Below are positions 53,313 to 62,396 of a stretch of DNA of 64,000 nucleotides, piece after piece; the stretch's first letter is position 1, and the number at the start of each line of letters is the position of its first letter. This DNA comes from an uncultured Christensenellaceae bacterium. Its GTDB lineage: Bacteria > Bacillota > Clostridia > Christensenellales > Pumilibacteraceae. Under the pieces are notes generated by a model. It ran no database searches, was not told the DNA's origin, and was given only the letters and a program-made list of their open reading frames with translations. A program made the position numbers and the translations under genes. Location: positions 32,960-96,959 of the forward strand of contig CAJUKR010000001.1 in assembly GCA_910587025.1 (NCBI GenBank), in the 5' to 3' direction.

Positions 53313-56300
53313 TTACCGTCCCCCGATTTTCGATATTATATAAAAAGCAACGGCAACGGCAAACATTGTGCCGAATATGCAAAACATGGAGATATATACT
53401 CCGCGCCACACCGTCATTCTCCATTCCGAGTGCAACATAGGATTGTAAACGTTCATCAAATTACTTTGACAAAAAGCCCATAAAACATTATGCGCGGCAT
53501 TCTTGATCGCAGTCAGCATACCGGCATCATTCGCATATAACTCCGGCGAAGGTATAACGCCGTCGGCAAGACTACGGTATTTTTCAAAGCCTTCGTCGGT
53601 ATACTCCATACGAATATCATAACCCGTAGTACCGGCATAAGCCACCGCCGTATAAATATCCAGGTCATCGGAGATATCGGTAACGGCATATCCGTGAAAT
53701 CCCCATTCGTTCCGAAGAATATCCGTCATAAGTCCACGGCTTGCCGTACATTCGACGGCACCTATCTTGGAGAACGAACACATGATACCGAGCATGCCCG
53801 CGTCTTTTTCGGGCGTGTCGTATTTATTCGCTTCCACGGCTATCTGGAACGCGCGGAGTTCAATCTCTCTCGCTCGTTGTTCGGTCATAAACGTTGCGAT
53901 TTCGTAACGGTTGGTTTCCTGATCGTTGAACGCGAAATGCTTGGGAGCGGCAATAAGACCGTAACTTAATGCGCCTATCGCAAACTCCATTGCGGTAACT
54001 CCGCTAAGAACGGGATCTTCGGAATAATAGTCGCCGTTTCTTCCGTTATAAGGATGACGATGAGTATTGAGTCCGGGTCCCCAAAGAATGGGAAGGCTGA
54101 CGAACAGAGCCTGAATTCCGACGATTTCGCCAAGCTCATGCTGTAGCTTCGGATCGAAAGAAGATGCCGTAAGTAATCCGCATCCAAACACTTCGAGCTC
54201 ATAGTCTTTATTATTATCGGTCTCGGAAATCGCCCACGGAGCGCCGTCTATTCTGTGCTGAAAAAGCTGAAGATCGACACCGTTCCCGGAGTTCTCGGTC
54301 AGAGAAGCCTTTACGAACCCTACGGAAGGTATATTACGGAAATTATTACCGCCGCATGCAATGATTCCCATTGCGTCCGAAAGCGAAATCTGCTCAAGCA
54401 ATGTATCCCAACGCTTATCGTTGAAATCGGAAAATTTCATTTCATAAAAATTCATTCCGTGTTCAACGCCGAATTTAATCGCAGACGTGTCGTCGGTCGT
54501 TACGATATCATAATACTTACCGCGCATGTGCGGTATCATAGAATTTGGAACTTCGAGATCCGCATACTCGACGGGATATGTCCCCGACCAGTTGCCGCGA
54601 GACAGCTGCGTGATCTTCCCCTCTTCATAATAATTCCAATCCGAATAGTCGAGATGATTGAAAACTTCGGAATTATTCTTCGAGATCGCAAAAGTAGTGC
54701 AGTCCGCCTCTCCGTTGCCGTAATCGTAGTCATATTCATACACCTTATCTTCGTCACCGTCGCGATCCATCTTACCCGAAGTATTCGCCACTGTTTTGCC
54801 CTGCTTCGCGAAAATATTATTCAATGCGTCGTGAGCGCCGTTTCCGACAGCGAAATAATACTTGCCTTCGTCGAGAACCCATGTCCCTTTCGTTCCGTTG
54901 CCGTTATCATGCGTCATATCATAGCTCGCAATATCCTGAAGGTCGACGCGAATGGGCACGACAACATTCTCGCCGGGTTGAAGTATCCTCGTCTTTTCAT
55001 ATGCAAGAAGCTGTATCGCGGATTTCTCCAAACCGTTCTCTTTGTAAGGAGCCTGCCCGTATAACTGAATATTTGCCGCGGCAGCAACACCGCCGTCCGA
55101 CTCGGGCACATTGGTCACGCTGACATTAAAATCCATGGTAAAATCATGAGCGTTATGCGTAATCGTAGGCTCGCCGACGATTTTTTGCGTCAGACCGGAA
55201 TACGAAAGACCGTATCCGAAACCGTATGTAACTTCATCGGCATAATTCCAATTTCCGTCGCTTGCCACCGCTCCTACAGAAGAATCGGCATTACCGCGTC
55301 CTTCGATAATATCGTTATAACGCGTTTCATAATATCGATATCCGACGTAAATATTTTCGGGTTCGATAACGTACGATCCGGATCTGTCTCGAGCGCCGAT
55401 CAAAGCATCGGCTTCATTTGCGAATCTGTAGTCGCCCATATTAACCGTTGCGGGATGAGACATACCGTTTGCCGCGTAAATATCCGCCATACCGCCCGAC
55501 GGACTGACTTTACCTGTAAGAATATCGGCGATACCGAGCGTACCGTAATTGCCCGGATGACCTATCCAGAGAATGGAATCGATCTTATCGTTTTCTTTCA
55601 GCTCATCTATTTCCATTGCCGAAGTTGTATTGACGAGTACAATGACTTTTTCGAACTTCTCCGTTGCCAAAGCGATAATATCCCGTTCATTAGCAGTCAG
55701 AGAAAGCGGTTCTTCCGCTCCGATGCCTTCTTTCACTCCGCCCTTACTTCCCGGGAAATAATCGTCAAACTCGCCGCCCGGACGCCCAACAACGACGATA
55801 GCAGCATCATCGTATGACGCGAAACTGTCTATGAAATCCGCATTGATGTTCATAAGATCGGCAAGCGAAGGCTCCAACGGATCGAAATCGTTTCTGTTCT
55901 GACGAGGACCCGTAAGAGTATACCGCATTCCCGCGGTATTACGATCGGAATTTATATTATTCAGCGCACGATCGTAGGTCGCGATCATTGTTGGATTGAG
56001 ATTATATCCCGCGCCTGCGCCGCCTATTTCTTCGTCAAACGCAAAATCCGACAGCCCGTCGAATTTTCCGCCGACACGATTTTTAGGATTATTGAAATCG
56101 GTTTTGTCTTTACTTAACGCTTCTTCGAAAGAAATGACCGCGCCGCGGATAGGCATGCCCAATCCGGCGCCCTGAAGCATAACATGACTGCGAAGCCCGA
56201 GAAGCGTAACGTCGGATCCCGACGCCAACGGTAATGCTCCGTTATTTTTCAAAAGCACAGCGCCTCCGGACGCTTGCCTTCGCCCGAATTCGATAAACTT

Positions 56301-56534
56301 TTTAATAAGTTTTTCCGAATCACCTTTGCCGTTCGTCAATACGTCATCCGGCGGTGTGAACGCACGCCATAAAGTACCGTCGTCCACGGCGACGACGACT
56401 TCGCTCCGCGTGCCGAAAAAATCGTCGATCTGATTTTTGAACGATTCGAAAATAAATGTCAAAGCAACGGCAATAATCAATAAGAGCGTTGCGACGAATA
56501 TCAATCCGCGCCATAAACGGGTCTTTTTGAGCAT
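53313..56534 (-). CDS. Membrane-anchored, circularly permuted GH3 glycoside hydrolase
   Basis: A 1073-residue GH3 enzyme with swapped domain order. Helix 10-30 anchors it. Then comes the GH3 C-terminal domain (AVLLKNNGALPL near 92 to about 400) and a fibronectin III-like domain (about 430-590). The catalytic TIM barrel comes last (GPGLNTHRHPYNGRNGDYYSEDP, KHFAFNDQETNR, and GYAVTDISDD with the nucleophile near Asp953). A second membrane helix is at about 1043-1066. Such C-to-N order is known from some rumen beta-glucosidases. The substrate, probably beta-glucosides, is not certain. Confidence 0.85.
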   Translation of the reverse strand: MLKKTRLWRGLIFVATLLLIIAVALTFIFESFKNQIDDFFGTRSEVVVAVDDGTLWRAFTPPDDVLTNGKGDSEKLIKKFIEFGRRQASGGAVLLKNNGALPLASGSDVTLLGLRSHVMLQGAGLGMPIRGAVISFEEALSKDKTDFNNPKNRVGGKFDGLSDFAFDEEIGGAGAGYNLNPTMIATYDRALNNINSDRNTAGMRYTLTGPRQNRNDFDPLEPSLADLMNINADFIDSFASYDDAAIVVVGRPGGEFDDYFPGSKGGVKEGIGAEEPLSLTANERDIIALATEKFEKVIVLVNTTSAMEIDELKENDKIDSILWIGHPGNYGTLGIADILTGKVSPSGGMADIYAANGMSHPATVNMGDYRFANEADALIGARDRSGSYVIEPENIYVGYRYYETRYNDIIEGRGNADSSVGAVASDGNWNYADEVTYGFGYGLSYSGLTQKIVGEPTITHNAHDFTMDFNVSVTNVPESDGGVAAAANIQLYGQAPYKENGLEKSAIQLLAYEKTRILQPGENVVVPIRVDLQDIASYDMTHDNGNGTKGTWVLDEGKYYFAVGNGAHDALNNIFAKQGKTVANTSGKMDRDGDEDKVYEYDYDYGNGEADCTTFAISKNNSEVFNHLDYSDWNYYEEGKITQLSRGNWSGTYPVEYADLEVPNSMIPHMRGKYYDIVTTDDTSAIKFGVEHGMNFYEMKFSDFNDKRWDTLLEQISLSDAMGIIACGGNNFRNIPSVGFVKASLTENSGNGVDLQLFQHRIDGAPWAISETDNNKDYELEVFGCGLLTASSFDPKLQHELGEIVGIQALFVSLPILWGPGLNTHRHPYNGRNGDYYSEDPVLSGVTAMEFAIGALSYGLIAAPKHFAFNDQETNRYEIATFMTEQRAREIELRAFQIAVEANKYDTPEKDAGMLGIMCSFSKIGAVECTASRGLMTDILRNEWGFHGYAVTDISDDLDIYTAVAYAGTTGYDIRMEYTDEGFEKYRSLADGVIPSPELYANDAGMLTAIKNAAHNVLWAFCQSNLMNVYNPMLHSEWRMTVWRGVYISMFCIFGTMFAVAVAFYIISKIGGR

Positions 56535-56620
56535 ATCTTTTTCTCCGATAAAATATTTCGCGATATAAGAAGTTTATTCGCGTCTCTGACGGAAATATTA
56601 TATATTTTCGAAATACGTCA

Positions 56621-56654
56621 TTACCCCGAAAGTTTATCTTAACTTTCGGGGTAA
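56621..56654. repeat. 14-bp perfect hairpin between clpC and the GH3 gene
   Basis: TTACCCCGAAAGTT pairs with AACTTTCGGGGTAA around a 6-base loop. It lies after the clpC stop, but no T-run follows on either strand, so it is a weak terminator at best. Confidence 0.6.
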
Positions 56655-56685
56655 ATTTCAGCTTTCGAAAACTTATATCATTTTT

Positions 56686-59106
56686 CTACGACACTATCAC
56701 TTTATCGTCGACATAATCAACCGTAGCGGTGCTGCCGTCTTTGATTTTGCCCGTAAGAAGCGCTTCGGCGAGAGAATCCTCGATCGTCTGCTCGATTATT
56801 CTGCGAAGCGGGCGCGCACCGTACTCGGGGTCGTAACCGTTCTTTATCACGTATTCCACGATGGACGGCGTATATCTGATCGCGATATTTCTGTCCGTGA
56901 GTTTCTTCGTGACCTTGCGCATCATGATGTCCGCGATCGTCTTGATATTGTTCTCGGTCAGATGCTTGAAATAGCATATCACGTCGATACGGTTGACGAA
57001 CTCGGGACGGAAATGACGCTTGAGCGCGTCGGACAATATCTGTTCTTCGTTCTGCGCCGCGTTGTCGGCGCTTCCGAAACCTATCGTGCGTTTTGCTTTC
57101 AGTTCGCTGACGCCGACGTTCGACGTCATTATGACGATCGTGTTCTTGAAGTTAACGAGCCTGCCCTGCGAGTCTGTCAGTCGTCCCTCGTCGAGAAGCT
57201 GAAGCATGATATTGTATACGTCGGGATGGGCTTTCTCGATCTCGTCAAAGAGAACGACCGAATAAGGCTTTCTGCGCACCTGCTCGGTAAGCTGTCCGCC
57301 GTCGTCGAAACCCACGTATCCCGGAGGCGCGCCGATGAGCTTGCTGACGCTGTGCGTTTCCATATACTCGGACATATCTATACGAATTATATTGTTCTCG
57401 TCGTCGAACATTGCGGCGGCAAGCGCTTTGGTCAGCTCGGTCTTTCCTACGCCCGTAGGTCCGAGGAACAGGAACGTGCCGATCGGACGCTTGGGATCTT
57501 TCAAACCCGCGCGCGCACGGCGTATCGCTTTCGAAACGCTTTCGACAGCCATATCCTGCCCCACGACGCGCTCGTGCAATATCTTTTCGAGATTGTTGAG
57601 CCGTTCCATTTCCGTTTCGGTCATACGCGTAACGGGGATCTTCGTCCACTTCGAAACGACTTCCGCGATCTCCTCCGCGCCGATCGAGCCGCCCGAAGAA
57701 TTCTGCCACTCCTCGCGCCGACGGGCTATTTCTTTCTCCATATCGTCGCGGAGCGTTTTATACTCTCCCGCCGCCCTGTAGTCCTCGTTGCGCTTGGCAA
57801 TATCTATATTGTTCTGATACTGTGCGATCTTTTCCTCGAGTTCGCGCAGATCGAGCGGAAGTTTGTTGCTGTTGACCTTTGCACGGCTCGCCGCCTCGTC
57901 GATCAAGTCAATCGCCTTATCGGGAAGGAATCTGTCCGAAATATATCTGTCGGAAAGCTGAGCCGCGGCGACGATCGCCTCGTCCGTTATCTTGATCTTA
58001 TGGAAGCCCTCGTAATTCGGACGTATGCCTTTGAGTATCTCTATGGTCTGTTCGACCGAAGGCGGATTTACTATAATCGGCTGGAAACGGCGTTCGAGCG
58101 CTTTGTCCTTTTCGATAAACTTGCGATACTCGTCGGTCGTAGTCGCGCCGATAGTCTGAAGCTCGCCGCGCGCAAGGTAAGGCTTGAGCATATCGGCGGG
58201 AGTGACCTCGCCTTCTTTGCCGCCCGCCTGCGCAAGCGTGTGCATTTCGTCGATAAACACTATTATATTGCCGTGCTGAATGATCGTTTCGATCGAATTT
58301 TTCAGACGCTGTTCGAGCTCGCCGCGATACTTGGTTCCCGCGACAAGACTGCCGACGTCAAGCGAAAAAATGATTTTGTTTTTAAGCAATTCGGGAACGT
58401 TTCCGAGGACTATTTCGCGCGCAAGCCCTTCGACAACAGCCGATTTACCGACGCCCGGCTCGCCTATGAGCACGGGATTGTTCTTCGTCTTGCGGCAAAG
58501 TATCTCGATTATGCGCTCTATTTCGTCCTTGCGTCCTATGACGGGATCGATCTTATTATCGCGGGCGCGCTGTGTGAAGTCCACTCCGAGATCGGCAAGC
58601 TGCTTCGGAAGCGAGCTTTCGCTTGCGCGGTTCTGATTCCCCGACGGAATACTCTTGATATTTTCGAGAATATTCGGGATATTCATACTGCGGTCGAGGT
58701 TATTGAGCATTCTCTGCAAATTGATATTGCGGCTCAAAAATTTATACATCGACGAATTTTTATAGAACACCGAGGCAAGCAACAGATGCTCCGTATATAT
58801 GCAATCCTTTTTGCAGATAAGCGCTATGCGGCGCGCGTCGTCGAACATGAGCTTGGTTTCGTTGGACTCTTCGGGATCGGTGAGCGTGTCGACCGTTTCC
58901 TGTTTGCCGAGCTCGGCAACGAGATTGCCGGGCAAAAGCCCTTCGCCGTGCAGAATTTCGGAACACACGCACGGACGGTTATACATCGCGTATATCAAAT
59001 GAATGGGCTCGACGTAACGGTGGCGGTTCTGTGCCGCAATCTGATGAGCCTTTTCACGGCTGTACTGTACGTTTTCCGACATCGGAAAATTATCGTAATA
59101 ATCCAT
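56686..59106 (-). CDS. clpC: ClpC ATPase of the Clp protease
   Basis: An 806-residue Hsp100 protein: N-terminal Clp_N repeats (1-150), D1 AAA+ with Walker A GEPGVGKS at 215-222, a UVR middle segment (about 420-450), D2 AAA+ with Walker A GPTGVGKTE near 550, and a ClpP-binding IGF loop (RTIGFGS). Together with ClpP it degrades proteins, including arginine-phosphorylated ones. It is the last gene of ctsR-mcsA-mcsB-clpC. Confidence 0.97.
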   Translation of the reverse strand: MDYYDNFPMSENVQYSREKAHQIAAQNRHRYVEPIHLIYAMYNRPCVCSEILHGEGLLPGNLVAELGKQETVDTLTDPEESNETKLMFDDARRIALICKKDCIYTEHLLLASVFYKNSSMYKFLSRNINLQRMLNNLDRSMNIPNILENIKSIPSGNQNRASESSLPKQLADLGVDFTQRARDNKIDPVIGRKDEIERIIEILCRKTKNNPVLIGEPGVGKSAVVEGLAREIVLGNVPELLKNKIIFSLDVGSLVAGTKYRGELEQRLKNSIETIIQHGNIIVFIDEMHTLAQAGGKEGEVTPADMLKPYLARGELQTIGATTTDEYRKFIEKDKALERRFQPIIVNPPSVEQTIEILKGIRPNYEGFHKIKITDEAIVAAAQLSDRYISDRFLPDKAIDLIDEAASRAKVNSNKLPLDLRELEEKIAQYQNNIDIAKRNEDYRAAGEYKTLRDDMEKEIARRREEWQNSSGGSIGAEEIAEVVSKWTKIPVTRMTETEMERLNNLEKILHERVVGQDMAVESVSKAIRRARAGLKDPKRPIGTFLFLGPTGVGKTELTKALAAAMFDDENNIIRIDMSEYMETHSVSKLIGAPPGYVGFDDGGQLTEQVRRKPYSVVLFDEIEKAHPDVYNIMLQLLDEGRLTDSQGRLVNFKNTIVIMTSNVGVSELKAKRTIGFGSADNAAQNEEQILSDALKRHFRPEFVNRIDVICYFKHLTENNIKTIADIMMRKVTKKLTDRNIAIRYTPSIVEYVIKNGYDPEYGARPLRRIIEQTIEDSLAEALLTGKIKDGSTATVDYVDDKVIVS

Positions 59107-59120
59107 GATTCGTTCCTCCT

Positions 59121-60125
59121 TTATTTGCCGACGACTTTACCGACCACCGACGATACCGCATCGGCGCGGTATATGTCGCGTTCTTCGCCGTCCATTGTTT
59201 TGCCGGCCTTGAGCATCATGTTCGCCGGTTTGGCCGTCGAGATAAGTTTCTCCAGCGCCGCCGGATCCTCGCACTTGAGAAAGCCGTAATATATGCCGAG
59301 CTTGACAAGCGCCATACGTTGCATGAATTCTTTGCCCGACAGCGCGTAAGCGTTCGACAATATGCCGTATGCGCGCATTATATTATCGCGAAGCGCGGTG
59401 CCGTTCGTCGAAAGCAACGCTTTTCTCGCCGCGATCTCATTCTTTTCTATTTGTTCCACCGCCGCGGTCACATTGGAAATAATATCCGATTCGGACAGTC
59501 CGAGCGATTTTTGATTGGAGATCTGGTACATACAGCTCTCGCTCGACGTCCCTTCGCCGTATTCGCCGCGCACCGTCAGGTCAAAGCGCGATACCGCGTT
59601 CATGCACCTTTCGAGAGAGTTTGTAAGACTGAGCCCGGGAAGAAACATCAACGCCGACGCGCGCATTCCAGTGCCGACGTTGGTCGGACAGGACGTGAGA
59701 TACCCCAGGCGCGGATCGAATGCAAACTTATTGTCCGAAGAAATTATGTCGTCGATCTCATTGATTTTCGTGTATACGTCCTTGAGCTTCCTGCCCGGAA
59801 GAATACACTGTTCTCTTATATGATCCTCTTCGTTTACCATGACGCATACGTCGTTGCTCTTGTTGAGGATCGCCGCGGCGTATTTGTTGCCGTGCAGCAG
59901 ATCGTCGCTTATAAGATGCATCTCCTTGAGCGCTTCGCCCTGAAGATCGGACATATCCGAAATACGTATGATAGAGTATTGCTCGCGCGCTTTTCCCAGC
60001 GCTCTGTATACTTTCTGAGTAATGGCAAGCGAGCGTTCGCTGTCCAGTTTGGACGGAAACGGAAGCCCCGCGATATTGCGCGCAAGACGAACCCTGCTCG
60101 AAATGATTATGCCGTCGTCGCTCAT
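59121..60125 (-). CDS. mcsB: Protein arginine kinase McsB
   Basis: A 334-residue kinase related to creatine/arginine kinases. It begins with IIISSRVRLARNIAGLPFPSK, has NEEDHIREQC near residue 96 and TSCPTNVGTGMRAS near 165. The C-terminal RDIYRA motif near residue 317 matches the phospho-arginine-binding RDxxRA site. It marks misfolded proteins and CtsR for ClpCP. It overlaps mcsA by 4 bp. Confidence 0.96.
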   Translation of the reverse strand: MSDDGIIISSRVRLARNIAGLPFPSKLDSERSLAITQKVYRALGKAREQYSIIRISDMSDLQGEALKEMHLISDDLLHGNKYAAAILNKSNDVCVMVNEEDHIREQCILPGRKLKDVYTKINEIDDIISSDNKFAFDPRLGYLTSCPTNVGTGMRASALMFLPGLSLTNSLERCMNAVSRFDLTVRGEYGEGTSSESCMYQISNQKSLGLSESDIISNVTAAVEQIEKNEIAARKALLSTNGTALRDNIMRAYGILSNAYALSGKEFMQRMALVKLGIYYGFLKCEDPAALEKLISTAKPANMMLKAGKTMDGEERDIYRADAVSSVVGKVVGK

Positions 60126-60622
60126 GACGCACCCCCTTTCGCCTGCTTCATCTCTTCGGTAAGTTTTGCGGCAAGTGCGAAATCTTCTTTTTCCACCGCA
60201 TCGTCGCGCTGTCTGAGAAGCTCGTTATATTTCGCTTCGGCGGGAGAATAAAACTCGCTCGGCGTCTTTCCCACGTGTTTCGTATCCTTCTGCATACGAA
60301 GGAGCGCGGGATTGATTATGTCCGCAAACGCTTCGTAACAATCGGGACAGCCGAGGAATCCGGTTTTTCGATATTCGCCCGAGCTGTAACCGCAAGTGGG
60401 ACAAATATGGTGTTTATCCTTCGTTCCGTACGTTCCGAACGGACTGCCTATAGCCGAGAAAAATCCGCCGAAATCGAGATTGGGCTGTTTTTTTACAAAG
60501 CCGAGATTTTTCTTGCATTCGTCGCACAGATACCGTTCCGTGGCAACGCCGTTTATAATATTTTTCATATAATACACGGCGGGTCTTTTTCCGCAACCGT
60601 CGCAAAGCCGTTGATTAAACAT
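60122..60622 (-). CDS. mcsA: McsA, zinc-finger activator of McsB
   Basis: A 166-residue protein with two zinc-binding modules (CDGC with CDEC; CPTC with CPDC) and a C-terminal UVR helix (about 130-165). It activates McsB and modulates CtsR. The ATG at 60622 overlaps the ctsR stop by 8 bp. Confidence 0.95.
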   Translation of the reverse strand: MFNQRLCDGCGKRPAVYYMKNIINGVATERYLCDECKKNLGFVKKQPNLDFGGFFSAIGSPFGTYGTKDKHHICPTCGYSSGEYRKTGFLGCPDCYEAFADIINPALLRMQKDTKHVGKTPSEFYSPAEAKYNELLRQRDDAVEKEDFALAAKLTEEMKQAKGGAS

Positions 60623-61091
60623 CTTTCTTCGTCTCCTTTTCCTTGAGAAGTTCCGTAGCCAACGCTTTGAGCATTCCCGCACGAAGTCCGTCTTTCGCCA
60701 CGGCGGGAGCAAGCAAAGCTTTGTCGCTCATGACGGATTCGATAAGTCGCGCTTCCTTGCGAGAAAGCAAGCCCTCGCCTACCATGCGGTCGAGATATTG
60801 CGAGGCCTTCACCTGCGAAAGCCCGTCGCTGACCGAGATATTTCTCACTTCGTCGAGAAATCCGTCGCGGTCGGCGTCCAGCTTGACGAGTTTGATACAG
60901 CCGCCCCCGCCGCGGCGAGATTCTATAACATAACCACGCGCGGGCGTGAACCTTGTAGTCAACACATAATTGATCTGACTGGGCGCGCATGAAAAATAAT
61001 TTGCCAATTCATTTCTGCTTATACTGACGAAATTGCCGTCCTCGAGCAACTGTATCAGAAACTGCTCGATAATGTCGCTGATATTTGCCAT
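60615..61091 (-). CDS. ctsR: Transcriptional repressor CtsR
   Basis: A 158-residue repressor. The N-terminal winged helix (ISRNELANYFSCAPSQINYVL) is followed by the glycine-rich wing ESRRGGGGCI, which holds the heat-sensing Gly stretch, and a C-terminal four-helix domain. It represses class III heat-shock genes. Its own promoter carries triple heptads. The leader of about 120 nt to the start codon holds nothing else I recognise. Confidence 0.96.
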   Translation of the reverse strand: MANISDIIEQFLIQLLEDGNFVSISRNELANYFSCAPSQINYVLTTRFTPARGYVIESRRGGGGCIKLVKLDADRDGFLDEVRNISVSDGLSQVKASQYLDRMVGEGLLSRKEARLIESVMSDKALLAPAVAKDGLRAGMLKALATELLKEKETKKDV

Positions 61092-61193
61092 ATGTACCCT
61101 CCCGAAAAGCTCCCGTATCCGAAAGCCGCAACGCGCATTTACGTCGCAAAATGCCGATCCGTACCGAAGCCCGTCGAACTTTGCCGTAACGTA

Positions 61194-61217
61194 TTTGACT
61201 TTCTTTGACCTTTGACC
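61194..61217 (-). promoter_or_regulatory. CtsR operator at ctsR
   Basis: Three heptads on the minus strand: GGTCAAA (61217-61211), GGTCAAA (61210-61204), then 3 bp and AGTCAAA (61200-61194). The last pair fits the heptad-N3-heptad CtsR box. It lies just downstream of the -10 box. Confidence 0.92.
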
Positions 61218-61219
61218 TT

Positions 61220-61248
61220 AATATAGCACTCTTTAAGCGACTTGTCAA
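61220..61248 (-). promoter_or_regulatory. Promoter of ctsR-mcsA-mcsB-clpC
   Basis: TTGACA (61248-61243), 17 bp, TATATT (61225-61220) on the minus strand, with the CtsR operator next to it. Confidence 0.92.
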
Positions 61249-61296
61249 GAATTTTTTTATATTTTTCCGAAAATTTTTTCGTACGGTTCAAAAGCG

Positions 61297-61341
61297 AATA
61301 AAAGTGTCCGAACGGCTGTCTGCCGCGCAAACACTTTTATT
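61297..61341 (-). terminator. Terminator after the dCMP-deaminase-like gene
   Basis: An 11-bp stem (AATAAAAGTGT with ACACTTTTATT) encloses a 23-base loop with its own inner stem. It lies 36 bp after the stop on the minus strand. Confidence 0.7.
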
Positions 61342-61377
61342 ATATTCCGATATACGTTATAGATACGTGCGCGGCGT

Positions 61378-61845
61378 TTATTCCGTTTCTTCCGGCATCC
61401 TGTCCAACGTTATGCCGGCTTCTTCGAATAATTTCAGAGCAAAATCGTCCGGGTAACCGTGACGGTATACCACCCTGGATATGCCCGCGTTGATAATTAT
61501 TTTCGTACAAATTATACAAGGCTGGTGAGTGCAATACAGCGTCGCCCCTTCTATATTTATTCCCATTTTAGCCGCCTGGGCGATCGCATTCTGCTCGGCA
61601 TGTACGGCATAACACAGTTCGTGACGCGTTCCGCTCGGTATATCCATCTCGCGGCGAAGGCATACTTTTTTATCGCGACAGCTTTCTATACCACTCGGCG
61701 CACCGTTATACCCCGTCGTCATAATACGCTTGTTTTTTACGATCACCGCACCGATATGGCGGTTATCCTGATAACAACTGCTCCATCCCCCCACCGTTTC
61801 GGCAAGTTGCATGAATCTCTTGTCCCATTTATCGAATTTGTCCAT
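61378..61845 (-). CDS. comEB: dCMP deaminase / ComEB-like zinc deaminase
   Basis: A 155-residue cytidine/deoxycytidylate deaminase-family protein. The zinc site is HAEQNAI near residue 83 and CTHQPCIICTK near 109. The length and the WDKRFMQLAE start match ComEB/dCMP deaminase, which turns dCMP into dUMP. The ATG at 61845 has GGGAGAT upstream, and the in-frame ATG at 61899 would lie in the -35 box. Confidence 0.9.
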   Translation of the reverse strand: MDKFDKWDKRFMQLAETVGGWSSCYQDNRHIGAVIVKNKRIMTTGYNGAPSGIESCRDKKVCLRREMDIPSGTRHELCYAVHAEQNAIAQAAKMGINIEGATLYCTHQPCIICTKIIINAGISRVVYRHGYPDDFALKLFEEAGITLDRMPEETE

Positions 61846-61870
61846 TTGCTTATCTCCCGTGATTGTACAT

Positions 61871-61899
61871 ATTATAACAGATACTCGGGCGCTCTTCAA
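61871..61899 (-). promoter_or_regulatory. Promoter of the dCMP-deaminase-like gene
   Basis: TTGAAG (61899-61894), 17 bp, TATAAT (61876-61871), with an extended TG on the minus strand. Confidence 0.85.
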
Positions 61900-61940
61900 G
61901 TCTTTTGAAAAAATTTTTTACAATTTTTTGCTTAAAATCC

Positions 61941-61969
61941 TTGACAACCGTAAAACCCGGTATTATAAT
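61941..61969 (+). promoter_or_regulatory. Consensus promoter of groESL
   Basis: TTGACA (61941-61946), 17 bp, TATAAT (61964-61969). The CtsR operator starts 5 bp downstream, over the start site. Confidence 0.93.
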
Positions 61970-61974
61970 ACGAA

Positions 61975-61998
61975 TGTCAAAGGTCAAAGAAAGTCAAA
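61975..61998 (+). promoter_or_regulatory. CtsR operator at groESL
   Basis: Three heptads: TGTCAAA (61975-61981), GGTCAAA (61982-61988), then GAA and AGTCAAA (61992-61998). The arrangement and the GAA spacer are the same as at ctsR. No CIRCE element is present here. Confidence 0.9.
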
Positions 61999-62087
61999 TT
62001 TATTGACGACGTTTTATCGCTTGTGCGAACGCTTGACAACAACGGCAATACAGGATAAAATATTAAAGTATTTTCAGGAGGTATAAA

Positions 62088-62372
62088 ATGGCAATCAAAC
62101 CTTTGTTTGACAGAGTCGTTGTCGAACAGATCAACAACGAAGAAACTACTAAGAGCGGAATAGTTCTGCTCGCTAAAGATCAGGAGAAGCCTCAGATGGC
62201 TCTCGTTGTCGCGGTAGGCCCCGGCGGTATCGTAGACGGCAAAGAAGTCACCATGAACGTCAAAGTCGGCGACAAGGTGCTTTGCTCGAAATACGCAGGC
62301 AGCGAATTCAAGATCGACGGAAAGGAAGTTACCATTCTCCGTCAAAGCGATATACTCGCTATCGTAGATTAA
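62088..62372 (+). CDS. groES: Co-chaperonin GroES
   Basis: A 94-residue GroES, with IKPLFDRVVVEQ at the N-terminus and the mobile loop near residues 17-33 (EETTKSGIVLLAK). It caps the GroEL ring. AGGAGG stands before the ATG. It is followed by groEL 24 bp on. Confidence 0.97.
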   Translation: MAIKPLFDRVVVEQINNEETTKSGIVLLAKDQEKPQMALVVAVGPGGIVDGKEVTMNVKVGDKVLCSKYAGSEFKIDGKEVTILRQSDILAIVD

Positions 62373-62396
62373 ATATCAAGTTCAGGAGGCAAATAA

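Noticed and set aside
56962..59289. A 775-codon open frame on the plus strand opposite clpC
   Set aside because: It lies fully antisense to a clear ClpC gene and has no ribosome-binding site or family motifs. The codon bias of the real gene leaves few stops in this frame.
61218..61245. GAGTGCTAT near the ctsR promoter, like half of a CIRCE element
   Set aside because: The matching TTAGCACTC arm is missing at the required 9-base distance, so HrcA control is not supported.
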